Part shown: piece after piece, positions 1-14,385 of the stretch | Layout: every line of letters begins with the position of its first letter | How positions within the stretch are numbered: the stretch's first letter is position 1 | Assembly (NCBI GenBank): GCA_903873485.1 | Contig: CAIQOO010000025.1 | Span: forward strand, 1 to 46,859 | DNA length: 46,859 nt | Reading direction: 5' to 3' | Source of the DNA: an uncultured beta proteobacterium | Lineage (GTDB): Bacteria; Pseudomonadota; Gammaproteobacteria; Burkholderiales; Burkholderiaceae_C | The notes under the pieces: generated by a model | Seen by the model: the letters and a program-made list of their open reading frames with translations, nothing else | What the model was told of the DNA's origin: nothing | Database searches by the model: none | Program-made: the position numbers and the translations under genes

Positions 1-5833
<5,833 letters not shown>

Positions 5834-5853
<20 letters not shown>

Positions 5854-5885
5854 TGGTATTGCGCACATAGCTACATATACTGTAG
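5834..5885 (-). repeat. Interspersed repeat copy R1, overlapping the end of chpA
   Basis: Read on the minus strand this contains a TAGCTA core, then GCGCAATACCATC and AAGGGCTAGAGGCC, matching the other seven copies in the window. Its plus strand supplies the last chpA codons (…LASSP) and the TGA stop. Confidence 0.75.
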
Positions 5886-5937
5886 CAATCAGGAATTCAA
5901 TTTCGGCTCTGCAGCAAAGCTTGTCAACACCAGCGCC

Positions 5938-6135
5938 TCACGCCGATTGGGTGATGATCGCGCGCAGTTCGTGCACCGCCCGCTGCGCCAGTTGAATGCG
6001 CGAAACCGGGCAGCCCCGGCCACTGCCCGACAACGCGACAAAGAACTCGCGATCATCCGAGCCTTCAAAAAATTGTTCACGCTCCTGGTCTTTGCGGTCG
6101 GCGGCCAAGTTGCCTGCCGCACGGCGGTTGCGCAA
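5938..6135 (-). CDS. Putative small protein directly downstream of gpmI
   Basis: A 65-codon frame opens with TTG immediately after the gpmI stop codon. Third codon positions are GC-rich, as in the neighbouring genes, and the product is charged and mainly helical (…FFEGSDDREFFVALSG…). I do not recognise the family. There is no clear Shine-Dalgarno site, so it would rely on translational coupling to gpmI. It could also be the remnant of a longer gene whose start has been lost. Codon use is the main support. Confidence 0.4.
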   Translation of the reverse strand: MRNRRAAGNLAADRKDQEREQFFEGSDDREFFVALSGSGRGCPVSRIQLAQRAVHELRAIITQSA

Positions 6136-7788
6136 TTATTTGATCGTGAGCAGGCTCTCGTCCCATTTGGCATGTTTCTCAAGACCCAGCAGATTGGCCG
6201 TGGTGGCGGCAAGGTTGGACAGCCCGACCGTGGCGGTCTGCTTGAGGCCAAGTTTGCCGCCGGTCACGTTGTCGTACAGGATCAGCGGCACCGGGTTCAG
6301 CGTGTGGGCGGTCTTGGACTGGAATGAGCCATCCTTGTTCTGGGCTGGCTGCTTGGTCTTTTTGTCGAGTTCATACATCTCGTCGGCATTGCCGTGGTCG
6401 GCAGTAATCAGGGCGACACCGCCCAAGGCATCAATGACCGGCAAAATGCGGGCAATTTCCAGATCGACCGCTTCAATCGCCATCGTGGCAGCGCGGAAAT
6501 TGCCGGTGTGGCCGACCATGTCGCCATTGGCAAAGTTGCAGCGCAGCGTGCGGTACTTGCCGCTTTTGAGTGCTTCGATCATCGCGTCGGCAATTTCAGC
6601 CGCCTTCATCCACGGACGCTGCTCGAACGGCACCACGTCGCTGGGCACCTCCTGGTAAGTTTCACCGTCAAACTTGCCGGACCGGTTGCCGTTCCAAAAA
6701 TAAGTCACATGGCCGAACTTTTGCGTCTCGGAGCAGGCAAACTGGGTGATGCCGGCCTTGGAAAACCACTCGCCCGAGGTGTCGAGAATGGCGGGCGGGT
6801 TGACCAGGAAGCGCTTGGGCAGCTTCAGGTCGCCGTCGTATTGCAGCATGCCGGCGTAAGTCACCTTGGGCACGCGGACGCGGTCAAACTTGCTGAAATT
6901 GTCTTCATCAAAAGCCCGGGTGATTTCAATCGCCCGGTCGCCCCGGAAGTTGAAGAACACCACCGCATCGCCATCTTGAATGGTGCCGACCGGCTGGCCG
7001 TCTTTGGCAATAACAAACGGCGGCAAGTCCTGGTCGATGGTGCCGGGAAACTGAAGGCGCAGAGCTTTCACTGCGGCCGAGGCGCTGGCAAACTGCGAGC
7101 CTTCGCCCAGCACATGGGTGTGCCAGCCTTTATCGACCATGCTCCAGTTGGCATCGTAGCGATCCATGGTGATGTTCATGCGGCCACCGCCCGAGGCGAT
7201 TTGCGCATCAAAGCCACCGCTGCTGACCTCGGCGAGGAACGCCTCGAACGGTTCCACATACAGCAGCGCACTGGTTTCGGGCACATCGCGGCCATCGATC
7301 AGCGCGTGAATGCGCACCGTTTTGACACCTTCTTCCTTGGCGCGCAGCACCATGGCCTTGAGGTGGTCGATGTGGCTGTGGACGTTGCCGTCAGAAAACA
7401 GGCCGATGAAATGAATCGCCCCGGCTTGCCCGCTGGCGCCAGTCTTGGCGGCAGCCACGATCTGCTGCCAGGCCTGGCCCTGCCAGATGGCGCCAGTGGC
7501 AATCGCATCGGCCACCAGCGAGGCACCCTGGCTATAGACCTGACCGGCACCGATGGCGTTGTGGCCGACTTCTGAGTTGCCCATGTCGTCGTCAGACGGC
7601 ATGCCCACTGCCGTGCCGTGCGCCCGCAGCGAGATGTTCGGGTAGTTGGCAAACAGCCGATCGAGCGTGGGTTTTCTGGCGGCGGCAATGGCACTGCCGG
7701 CTTCGGACTTTGCAATGCCGTAGCCGTCCATGACAATGGTGACGATCGGGCCTTTGATACCGGCGAAAGAGGCAAGTTTTTGCAACAT
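6136..7788 (-). CDS. gpmI: 2,3-bisphosphoglycerate-independent phosphoglycerate mutase
   Basis: The 550-residue cytosolic enzyme interconverts 3- and 2-phosphoglycerate in glycolysis and gluconeogenesis using manganese. The alkaline-phosphatase-like fold is evident: a metal-binding MDGYG near the N-terminus, the catalytic Ser72 in GNSEVGHN, and a C-terminal metal motif TADHGNADEM. The length fits the family. I chose the ATG at 7788, preceded by an AGGA, because it starts just before the first conserved strand. The open frame continues upstream to 8133 but that extension resembles no family and overlaps the divergent gene. The gene is divergent from the acyltransferase gene at 8009. Confidence 0.96.
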   Translation of the reverse strand: MLQKLASFAGIKGPIVTIVMDGYGIAKSEAGSAIAAARKPTLDRLFANYPNISLRAHGTAVGMPSDDDMGNSEVGHNAIGAGQVYSQGASLVADAIATGAIWQGQAWQQIVAAAKTGASGQAGAIHFIGLFSDGNVHSHIDHLKAMVLRAKEEGVKTVRIHALIDGRDVPETSALLYVEPFEAFLAEVSSGGFDAQIASGGGRMNITMDRYDANWSMVDKGWHTHVLGEGSQFASASAAVKALRLQFPGTIDQDLPPFVIAKDGQPVGTIQDGDAVVFFNFRGDRAIEITRAFDEDNFSKFDRVRVPKVTYAGMLQYDGDLKLPKRFLVNPPAILDTSGEWFSKAGITQFACSETQKFGHVTYFWNGNRSGKFDGETYQEVPSDVVPFEQRPWMKAAEIADAMIEALKSGKYRTLRCNFANGDMVGHTGNFRAATMAIEAVDLEIARILPVIDALGGVALITADHGNADEMYELDKKTKQPAQNKDGSFQSKTAHTLNPVPLILYDNVTGGKLGLKQTATVGLSNLAATTANLLGLEKHAKWDESLLTIK

Positions 7789-7845
7789 GATGGGATCCTG
7801 CAAGTGATTGAAATCAGAAAAAACGGCGGTTAAAACAGACCGGGC

Positions 7846-7876
7846 ATCATAACAACTTCGCACTTTCCGGCGAAAC
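7846..7876 (-). promoter_or_regulatory. Possible gpmI promoter
   Basis: On the minus strand a TATGAT (complement of 7846-7851) lies about 57 bases before the gpmI start, with a weak TTTCGC-like -35 about 18 bases further upstream. Only the -10 is convincing. Confidence 0.3.
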
Positions 7877-8008
7877 CGCCAAAGTCGCCAGCCAGCGCCA
7901 AAAACGCCCCGATCAACACCCCGATTTGCCGCGAAAATCAGCCGCACCACCAGCGGCAGGCGGCAACGCCGGAGCCTGCCGCCACCTGTCAACCCAACCC
8001 CTTTTTTT

Positions 8009-9334
8009 ATGCAAAATACCCTGCCCCGGGCGCTCGATCCCGGAGAAGCCTTTTTTTTCATGTCAGACCATGTGTCGTGCATGAATTTTGTCGTGTTTGC
8101 CGAACGTGCCGGCCACCTGAACCCGGCGCGCATTCAAGCCGCACTCGATGTGATTCAACAAGAAAACCTGTTGCTGCAAGCCCGCATCTGCTGGACTGAA
8201 GCGCATGGCCTGCGCTTTGAACACGCTCCCGGCAAGCCGATTGCGCTGCACTGCCGCAGCGCTACCAGCGACGACTGGCAAAGCTGGATCGAGCAGGAAC
8301 TGTCGCAGCCGTTTGCCGAAGCTGCGGCACCGCTGGTGCGCTGCCTGTATCTGGAAATCGCCGCGCCGGCGCGCTCGGTGCTGGGCTTGAGCTTTCACCA
8401 TTCGATCGCTGACGGGCGCTCCGGCAACGAACTGCTGAGCCGCCTGCTGAGCCTGATGAGTGGATCAACCCCGATACCCTCAGCCACCAGCGCTGCCGCA
8501 CTGCCCGCCATGGCCGACCTGCACCCGCCGCATTTCCGCTGGGCCGAGCAGCCGCAGGCGGCCAAACAACTGCGCAACAGCTTGTTGAATGACTACCGCC
8601 GCCACGGTGCGCTGGCCGACCTGCCCTGGCTGGCGACACAGGCGAGCGGGCGAACCCCCCGGTTTATCCGCCAGCGCTTTGATGCCGACGTGACCCTGGC
8701 GTTGATCAGCGGCGCCCGCGTCCAGGGCACCAGTGTGCACGGGCTGCTGTGTGCAACGCAGTTGCTGGCGCAGTTGGCATTGCAACCCGACAGCGGGCCT
8801 GCCACGTTTTTTCTGTCTTGCCCGGTGGACATGCGGCCCTACCTGGAGCCGGCCCAGCCAGCCACACCGACAGGCTTCTTGACATCGCTGATTTCCAACA
8901 GCTTCTCGATCAGCCAGACCTCCGATGTCTGGGCCTTGGCGCGCGACATCATCAGCCAGACCCGCTTGCAAATTGCCCGTGGCGAAGGCCATTTGCTCTA
9001 CAGCCTGTATGGGCTGGACGGCGCGCCGGTCAAGCCCGACCGGCTCGAGCCGTTCAAGAAAAAGGTGCTGGCGGCCATGCCCAACACCATGATCAGCAAT
9101 GTCGGCGCCATCAAGACGGTGGCAGACGACCCCGCAGTCGATGCCATGTCGTTTGCGCTGTGCCCAATGCCCTACCAGACGCTGTTTACCGCCGCCAGTT
9201 GCTACCAGGACCAGTTGATTCTGAACATCGGTTTCGATGCGGCCCGGCTCACCGAGGCCAATGCCCAGGTGCTGGTGCAACGGATTCGCGCGCTGTTGCT
9301 GGCCGCCGCCGACACCGCGTCAAACCCGGCCTGA
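8009..9334 (+). CDS. Condensation-domain/PapA-like acyltransferase
   Basis: The 441-residue protein carries HHSIADG at residues 130-136, the HHxxxDG active-site motif of NRPS condensation domains, PapA-type acyltransferases and wax-ester synthases. The second half has an SNVG segment, as in these families. It is a stand-alone two-lobed domain with no carrier, adenylation or membrane region, so it probably transfers an acyl group from CoA or a carrier to an alcohol or amine; the substrate cannot be read from the sequence. The ATG at 8009 follows a C/T-rich stretch with no strong Shine-Dalgarno site. The next gene lies 214 bases downstream on the same strand beyond a repeat copy, so co-transcription is uncertain. 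Confidence 0.75.
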   Translation: MQNTLPRALDPGEAFFFMSDHVSCMNFVVFAERAGHLNPARIQAALDVIQQENLLLQARICWTEAHGLRFEHAPGKPIALHCRSATSDDWQSWIEQELSQPFAEAAAPLVRCLYLEIAAPARSVLGLSFHHSIADGRSGNELLSRLLSLMSGSTPIPSATSAAALPAMADLHPPHFRWAEQPQAAKQLRNSLLNDYRRHGALADLPWLATQASGRTPRFIRQRFDADVTLALISGARVQGTSVHGLLCATQLLAQLALQPDSGPATFFLSCPVDMRPYLEPAQPATPTGFLTSLISNSFSISQTSDVWALARDIISQTRLQIARGEGHLLYSLYGLDGAPVKPDRLEPFKKKVLAAMPNTMISNVGAIKTVADDPAVDAMSFALCPMPYQTLFTAASCYQDQLILNIGFDAARLTEANAQVLVQRIRALLLAAADTASNPA

Positions 9335-9343
9335 GCATCGACC

Positions 9344-9392
9344 AAGCCTCCAGCCCCCGTCCAGCATGCGCTTTTAGCTATATTTTTAATAT
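9344..9392 (-). repeat. Interspersed repeat copy R2
   Basis: On the minus strand this reads AATATAGCTAAAAGCGCATG… and then GGGGGCTGGAGGCTT, the same layout as the other copies. It lies between the acyltransferase and the small hypothetical gene. Confidence 0.75.
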
Positions 9393-9548
9393 CGCATCGA
9401 GGTGTTGCTGCGGCTGCAGGCCAGGCCTGCGGCGAACCCGACCGATGCGCTTGCCGAGCTCGGGTTAACCCTGACTGGATGGTTCTCGGTCAGAATGCAC
9501 GTTCGATATGGAAAGGCAGACACGCCATGACAGCTACGCTGAAGCATC

Positions 9549-10106
9549 ATGTTTGATACCCAACGCATTGGGGAGCAAGCGGTTTTCGCCAAAACCGCAA
9601 CGGGGCAGCAAGAGATCAAGGATCGCGGGCTTGGTCTGACGCTGTTTCTTCGCCGCCTGCTGATTCTGGTGGATGGCAAGCGCAGCGCAGGCGAGTTGGC
9701 ACCGATGGTTGCCGGACAGGATGTTCTTGATCTGCTGCAGCAATTGGTCAACAAGGCTTGCATTGAGCTGGTCAAGGCTGGCCCAACTGACAGCCCGGGC
9801 AAAACAACGCCGGTGGCAGACCCGGTGGAACCGCCCGATACGGCAGCGCCGATGCTGGCCAGACTACCCGCAGCCGCAACACGAACCGCGAAAGATCTTG
9901 AAAATGCGCGCAATTTCATGATCAACACCATCAATATGGAGTTTGGTCAACACACACGTGTGTCGTTGATCGAGTCCATCAGCAACTGTCAAACGGTTGA
10001 TGAACTTCGGCACTGGTACCCCTTGTGGTTTAACACCATGCAATCCAGCCGCAGCGGAGCCCGCGCACTGCCCGACTTGGTTGAGCGGCTTTTTCAAGTG
10101 CTTTAG
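9549..10106 (+). CDS. Hypothetical protein, 185 residues
   Basis: I do not recognise a named family. The N-terminal third (LFLRRLLILVDGKRS…) resembles a short wing-helix-like segment common in hypothetical proteins of Burkholderiales. A Pro/Thr-rich linker of about 40 residues follows, then a helical C-terminal domain (…ENARNFMINTI…) to the end. No signal peptide or membrane segment is visible. The start ATG at 9549 has only a weak GAAG upstream. Codon use is typical of the window, supporting a real gene. It may be functionally linked to the preceding acyltransferase, but only adjacency suggests this. Confidence 0.75.
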   Translation: MFDTQRIGEQAVFAKTATGQQEIKDRGLGLTLFLRRLLILVDGKRSAGELAPMVAGQDVLDLLQQLVNKACIELVKAGPTDSPGKTTPVADPVEPPDTAAPMLARLPAAATRTAKDLENARNFMINTINMEFGQHTRVSLIESISNCQTVDELRHWYPLWFNTMQSSRSGARALPDLVERLFQVL

Positions 10107-10127
10107 ATTACATCGAGCCTGACCCGT

Positions 10128-11984
10128 TTATTCCCAAAGCCGGGCATCGAGCCAGCCGCGCAGGCTGTTGACAAAAGCCAGCGCCTGCACACGGGGCAGG
10201 TCGGCGGTGCGAATGACGGCCTCACGCAGGCGGCCTTCTTTCAGGTATTGCGCCCGGCCGACACCATCGAGCAGACCACAGTGCAGCGCCGGCGTCAGCC
10301 ATTGGCCGTCGAGCAGTAGGGCAATGTTGCCGCGGGTGCATTCGGTGAGTTCCCCTTGCGGGTTGTAAAGCAGCGTGTCAAACACCTGCGGGTCGGTTGC
10401 GGCAAACGCCTCGTAGTGAGCACGCCGGCTCGTCTTGAAGCGCGTGAAAGGACTCCTGCATGCTTCAAAAGGCATAGCTGCCAGCGCAAGCAGGACGGGG
10501 GCTGGCGGGCTATTTTGCTTAAAACATTGGGCGCTTGACCGGCCCCTGGCGTCAAGCTGCAGGCGCACCCGCCAGACGGCATCGGGGGCAGCGGCTGCAG
10601 CGACGGTGGTGGCTGCCAGCGCTTGCAGCGTGTGCCTGATTTGGCCCTCGTCAAATGGATAAGAAAAATGGCTTGCAGCCCTTGCCAGCCGTGCCAGGTG
10701 TGCTATTAAATTATGAAATTGACCGGCTTGCAGCCGCAGCGTTTCAAGCAGCGTGAACGGTTCGCTGGCAGTTTCCAGAAAACCGCGCTTGTGCTGCCAT
10801 TCCTGCCATTCGGCCGCTGCGCTGGCGTCTGCCGTGATGCCGCTGCCAACTGAGCAGGTGGCTTGCTGGCCGCGCAGCGTGACGGTGCGGATCGCCACAT
10901 TGAAGGTGGCGTGACCGCCCGGGCGTACCACGCCGATGGCGCCGCAATAGACACCGCGCGGGCGCGGTTCGAGCGCGCGAATCGCCTGCATCGCCCGCAC
11001 CTTGGGCGCGCCCGTGATGGAGCCGCACGGAAACAGCGCGGCAAACACATCCGCCAAACCAATTCCCGGGCGGGTTTGGGCCGTTACGTCCGACACCATC
11101 TGATGCACCGTCGGCAGGCTTTGCACCCGAAACAGCGCGGGCACCCTGACCGAGTGGGGCCGGGCGATGCGCGACAGGTCATTGCGCAGCAAGTCCACGA
11201 TCATCACGTTTTCGGCGCGTTCTTTGGGCGACTGGGTCATGCCGGTGGCCAGCGCCGCATCTTGCGCGGCATCGCTGCCACGCGCTGCCGTGCCCTTCAT
11301 TGGCCGGGTCAGGATGTGGCCATGCTGCCAGTCAAAAAACAGCTCGGGCGAGACTGACAGCACCTGCTCAAAGCCGTTGTCAATAAAGGCCGCATAGCCG
11401 CCGGGCTGGGCCTGCTGCAGGCGTTGAAATAAGTCGAGTGGCTGACCGGCAAAGGCTGCGTCCAGTGGTGCGGTGTAGTTGACCTGGTAAAACTCGCCAT
11501 TGGCAATCGCCTGGTGAAGCTGCGCCAGGCTGGTGTCAAACTGTGCGCGTCCCAGCGACGACTGCCACACAACGCTGCTGCCCGCTGCCGCTGGCAAGGA
11601 TGGTGCACCTTCTGGCCCGGTTGCCGCACCGGCCACTGTGGTGCCTGACTCAGGGAGTTCGGCAGGCCACGGCAGCGCCTGCCCGAACACGGCAAACCAG
11701 GCCAGCGGGCCATCGGCTTCGTGGGTGACCAAGGCGGCGTCGAAGGCGCTGGCGGCTTCATAACGCAGATAGCCGACGCACCACATTCCTTGCAGAGCAC
11801 AGGCTTGCACCGCGTCGAGCAGCGGGCGCACTTGCGCGTGCGTGTGCGCCACCAGGGTCTGGCGGGGTGCAGCAAAAGCGCAACGCAAGGCACTCGCGCC
11901 AGAGTGCCCGCTGGCAGCGGCGCTGGCATCGGCAGCCTGGGCCAGCGCTGCCTGCGGGTCGCAGAAGTCAATCCGGATCTGCAT
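10128..11984 (-). CDS. pabB: Aminodeoxychorismate synthase component I fused to aminodeoxychorismate lyase (PabB-PabC)
   Basis: The 618-residue fusion makes 4-aminobenzoate for folate. The N-terminal chorismate-binding domain shows PMKGTAAR, an ENVMIVDLLRND motif and GSITGAPK. The C-terminal PLP-dependent lyase domain shows FKTSRRAHYE, with the likely PLP lysine, and a TECTRGNIAL motif. Such fusions are common in Burkholderiales. The start overlaps the 3' end of the ABC ATPase gene by 17 bases, suggesting translational coupling. Residues about 488-507, in the lyase domain just before the PLP lysine segment, are encoded by a copy of the interspersed repeat in the antisense orientation. The frame stays open, so the enzyme is probably functional. 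Confidence 0.95.
   Translation of the reverse strand: MQIRIDFCDPQAALAQAADASAAASGHSGASALRCAFAAPRQTLVAHTHAQVRPLLDAVQACALQGMWCVGYLRYEAASAFDAALVTHEADGPLAWFAVFGQALPWPAELPESGTTVAGAATGPEGAPSLPAAAGSSVVWQSSLGRAQFDTSLAQLHQAIANGEFYQVNYTAPLDAAFAGQPLDLFQRLQQAQPGGYAAFIDNGFEQVLSVSPELFFDWQHGHILTRPMKGTAARGSDAAQDAALATGMTQSPKERAENVMIVDLLRNDLSRIARPHSVRVPALFRVQSLPTVHQMVSDVTAQTRPGIGLADVFAALFPCGSITGAPKVRAMQAIRALEPRPRGVYCGAIGVVRPGGHATFNVAIRTVTLRGQQATCSVGSGITADASAAAEWQEWQHKRGFLETASEPFTLLETLRLQAGQFHNLIAHLARLARAASHFSYPFDEGQIRHTLQALAATTVAAAAAPDAVWRVRLQLDARGRSSAQCFKQNSPPAPVLLALAAMPFEACRSPFTRFKTSRRAHYEAFAATDPQVFDTLLYNPQGELTECTRGNIALLLDGQWLTPALHCGLLDGVGRAQYLKEGRLREAVIRTADLPRVQALAFVNSLRGWLDARLWE
10464..10523 (+). repeat. 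Interspersed repeat copy R3, in frame inside pabBC
   Basis: The plus strand reads CATAGCTGCCAGCGCAAGCA, then GGGGGCTGGCGGGCTATTTTG. The repeat is antisense to pabBC and adds about 20 residues of the lyase domain (…KQNSPPAPVLLALAAMPF…) without a stop codon. Confidence 0.78.
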
Positions 11985-12630
11985 GGTCGATCAGGCCATC
12001 GGCGGTCAACAGCAGCACTCGGTCAGCCCGGGCGGCGGCGGTTTTGGAGTGGGTCACCAGCACCATCGCCGCCCCATGAAGCCGGGTCTGGCCGACCAGC
12101 GCGTCCATCACCCGCAGGGCGGTGCGCGGGTCCAGGTTGCCGGTCGGCTCATCGGCGAGCAGCAGCATTGGCCGGTGAATCAGCGCGCGGGCAATCGCCA
12201 CCCGTTGCAGTTGCCCGCCGCTGAGCTGCTGCGGCAGGCGCTCGCCCAGGTCGCCTAAGCCGACCTCGGCCAGCATCGCCTGCACCCGCGCGTCGTCGTG
12301 CTGGTTCAGCAGCATCAGCGGCAAAGCCACGTTTTGCGCCACGCTCAGGTGCGGCAGCACATGAAACGCCTGAAACACAAAACCGGTTTTTTCGCGCCGC
12401 AGCTGCGCCAGTTGGTCATCCTTGAGGTGGCTCAAATCCAGCCCGTCGAGCAGCACCGTGCCGTGGTTCCAGGTGTCCAGCCCGGCCATGCAGTTGAGCA
12501 GGGTTGATTTGCCGACCCCGGACTCGCCAATGATGGCGACAAATTCGCCCGGCGCAACCCGCAGCGAGACATGGCTGAACACCGGCACTTCGCCGTAACG
12601 CTTGCTCAGGTGGCTGATCACCAGGCTCAT
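11968..12630 (-). CDS. ABC transporter ATP-binding protein, LolD/MacB-like, without an adjacent permease
   Basis: The 220-residue nucleotide-binding protein has Walker [10 protein letters not shown], signature LSGGQ, Walker [13 protein letters not shown] and a switch His in THSK. Sequence style and length fit the LolD/FtsE/MacB group, which pairs with FtsX-type permeases to drive lipoprotein or peptide export. No permease gene is visible; the neighbours are miaA and pabBC. The ATG at 12630 overlaps the miaA stop as ATGA, and the 3' end overlaps pabBC by 17 bases, so the three genes look like one tightly coupled operon. The partner permease may be encoded elsewhere. Confidence 0.9.
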   Translation of the reverse strand: MSLVISHLSKRYGEVPVFSHVSLRVAPGEFVAIIGESGVGKSTLLNCMAGLDTWNHGTVLLDGLDLSHLKDDQLAQLRREKTGFVFQAFHVLPHLSVAQNVALPLMLLNQHDDARVQAMLAEVGLGDLGERLPQQLSGGQLQRVAIARALIHRPMLLLADEPTGNLDPRTALRVMDALVGQTRLHGAAMVLVTHSKTAAARADRVLLLTADGLIDHADPD

Positions 12631-13685
12631 GGGGCGTACCGAAAAAAGTCGTCCGCCAGCGCCAGCACCTGCGCCAGCGCGTCGGGTGCCTCGGCGGCCA
12701 CCACGCAGCGCCCGGTCATGCGGCGCAGCCAGGTGAGCTGGCGTTTGGCCAGTTGGCGGGTGGCAAAAATGCCCTTGTCGCGCAGCTCGCTCTGCGGCCA
12801 CTGGCCGTCCAAAGCTTGCCAGGTTTGGCGGTAACCGACGCAGCGCAGCGCCGGCAAGTCCGGCTGCAGGTCGCCGCGTGCCCGCAAGGCCTTGACTTCG
12901 TCGATCAAGCCGCTGGTCAGCATGGCCTCAAACCGCTCGGCAATGCGCTGGTGCAGCCAGGCGCGGTGCAGCGGCTCCAGCGAGATCAGACGCATCGCCG
13001 AAGGTACATTTTCAGTGCCTTTTTGGTCTGTAGCCCTTATGGGTATTGCGCTGTCAGCTATATTTTTTATAGTGTGCAGGTGCGCCAGCGGCACGCCGGT
13101 AATGCGGTACACCTCCAGCGCCCTTGCAATCCGCTGCGCGTCAGCCGGAGCCAGCCGGGCCGCCGTCACCGGGTCAATGCGTGCCAGCTCGGCATGCAGC
13201 GCCGGCCAGCCCTGTTGCGCCGCCTGTTGCGCAATCGCCAGCCGAATATCCGGGTTGGCAGCGGGCATGTCGTCAAGCCCGTCACGCAGCGCCTTGAAAT
13301 ACAGCATGGTGCCGCCCACCAGCAGCGGCCAATTGCCGCGCGCCGCGATGTCGTGCATCAGCCGGCTGGCATCGGACACAAATTCGGCGGCGCTGTAGGC
13401 CTGCAGCGGGTCGCGGATATTGATCAGGTGGTGCGGCACGGCGGCCTGCTCGGCGGCAGATGGTTTGGCGGTGCCAATGTCCATGCCCCGATAGACCAGC
13501 GCCGAATCGACACTGATGATCTCCACCGGGTGCGCCCGGGCAATCGCCATGGCAGCGGCGGTTTTGCCGGCGGCGGTCGGGCCGGCCAGTGCCAGGTGGC
13601 GCGGCAGGGCCGCCCGCATGGCGCATGTCGCCGTGCCGGGCGCGTTTAGGGCAGCGGGTGTTGGGGATTGGGGCTGAAGTGTCAT
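12627..13685 (-). CDS. miaA: tRNA dimethylallyltransferase
   Basis: The enzyme adds a dimethylallyl group to A37 of tRNAs reading UNN codons. The P-loop GPTAAGKT, the [18 protein letters not shown] block, the [10 protein letters not shown] segment and the RCVGYRQ motif identify MiaA. I used the ATG at 13685, which gives 352 residues; an ATG at 13619 would also retain the P-loop, and neither has a strong Shine-Dalgarno site. Residues about 204-223 (…[19 protein letters not shown]…), between the [10 protein letters not shown] helix and the next conserved block, come from an in-frame copy of the interspersed repeat and have no counterpart in typical MiaA. It is the first gene of the miaA-ABC-pabBC operon. 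Confidence 0.95.
   Translation of the reverse strand: MTLQPQSPTPAALNAPGTATCAMRAALPRHLALAGPTAAGKTAAAMAIARAHPVEIISVDSALVYRGMDIGTAKPSAAEQAAVPHHLINIRDPLQAYSAAEFVSDASRLMHDIAARGNWPLLVGGTMLYFKALRDGLDDMPAANPDIRLAIAQQAAQQGWPALHAELARIDPVTAARLAPADAQRIARALEVYRITGVPLAHLHTIKNIADSAIPIRATDQKGTENVPSAMRLISLEPLHRAWLHQRIAERFEAMLTSGLIDEVKALRARGDLQPDLPALRCVGYRQTWQALDGQWPQSELRDKGIFATRQLAKRQLTWLRRMTGRCVVAAEAPDALAQVLALADDFFRYAP
13018..13074 (-). repeat. Interspersed repeat copy R4, in frame inside miaA
   Basis: In the coding sense it reads AAATATAGCTGACAGCGCA, then CCCATAAGGGCTACAGACC. It lies in the same orientation as the gene and inserts about 19 residues without a stop or frameshift. Confidence 0.82.
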
Positions 13686-13723
13686 CTGGGCGGGGTGGGC
13701 TGGCCCGCCGATGTTACGCAAAA

Positions 13724-13808
13724 CCGGCCAGACTGGGTGCTTGCACCGGCATCATTTCCCGTCGGCGCAGACGCTGCTGTTCGCTTGCGTTTTCTCAAGT
13801 CTGGCCGG
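13724..13808. repeat. Inverted repeat pair upstream of hsp20
   Basis: CCGGCCAGACT (13724-13734) is repeated inverted as AGTCTGGCCGG (13798-13808), 63 bases apart, in the region between the divergent miaA and hsp20 genes. Its role is unknown; it could be a protein-binding site or the ends of a decayed element. Confidence 0.45.
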
Positions 13809-13899
13809 GCTACGCTGATTAAGCTGCCGTCCGGGGGGTGCGTTTGAGTGCCGCACATTGCCCGTTTTTTCAACTTGAACCAACTTTGGAGTATTCATC

Positions 13900-14343
13900 A
13901 TGAGCAACATCAGATTATTTGAGCCCCGTCTATTTGAACCGACACTGAGTGATTCGTTTGAATCCATGTTCAAGCGGTTCATGGCGCCGATGCGGATGGA
14001 CTTTGGGTTGGGTGCTACCGACATGCGGGTTGACGTGACCGAGGTGGATAACGTGTACAAGGTACGTGCGGATTTGCCCGGCATCAAGAAAGAAGACATC
14101 AATGTGCGCATTGACGGCAACATCATCCAGATTGACGCCGAAGCCAAACAACAAAAGGAAACCAAGGAAATCGGTGGCAAGGTGCTGCGCAGCGAGCGCT
14201 GGCAGGGTGCCGTGTCGCGGACGTTCTCGGTGGCCCAGGATGTTGATGAAAGCAAGTCGAGCGCCAAATTTGAAGATGGCGTGCTGACGCTGGAATTGCC
14301 CAAGAAAGAAGGCACTGCGTCGAAGCGACTTGAAATTGCCTAG
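13900..14343 (+). CDS. Small heat shock protein, Hsp20 family
   Basis: The 147-residue protein is an ATP-independent holdase that binds unfolding proteins. The alpha-crystallin domain spans about residues 38-147, with the ADLPGIKKEDI segment and the typical end motif GVLTLELPK. The short N-terminal arm contains a small internal repeat (LFEPRLFEP). The ATG at 13900 follows TTGGAG at good spacing. It stands alone between miaA and a diguanylate cyclase gene. I could not identify a convincing sigma-32 promoter. Confidence 0.95.
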   Translation: MSNIRLFEPRLFEPTLSDSFESMFKRFMAPMRMDFGLGATDMRVDVTEVDNVYKVRADLPGIKKEDINVRIDGNIIQIDAEAKQQKETKEIGGKVLRSERWQGAVSRTFSVAQDVDESKSSAKFEDGVLTLELPKKEGTASKRLEIA

Positions 14344-14362
14344 TGTGCCTAGTGTGCCTAGT
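14338..14362 (+). repeat. Short tandem repeat at the hsp20 stop codon
   Basis: GCCTAGTGT is repeated (GCCTAGTGTGCCTAGTGTGC, then CTAGTGGC), with the first TAG acting as the hsp20 stop. It probably arose by replication slippage. Confidence 0.6.
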
Positions 14363-14385
14363 GGCTGGCATGCTGGTCCGGTCAG

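Noticed and set aside
6394..7575. 393-codon open frame opposite gpmI
   Set aside because: It is a shadow of the high-GC coding strand with no recognisable protein features. The same applies to the long frames opposite maeB and the GGDEF-EAL gene.
7789..8133. N-terminal extension of gpmI
   Set aside because: It overlaps the divergent acyltransferase gene, has no family resemblance, and the ATG at 7788 fits the enzyme's N-terminus.
13860..13899. RNA thermometer in the hsp20 leader
   Set aside because: CCAA/TTGG near the Shine-Dalgarno site would form only a tiny hairpin, and no ROSE or fourU pattern is clear.
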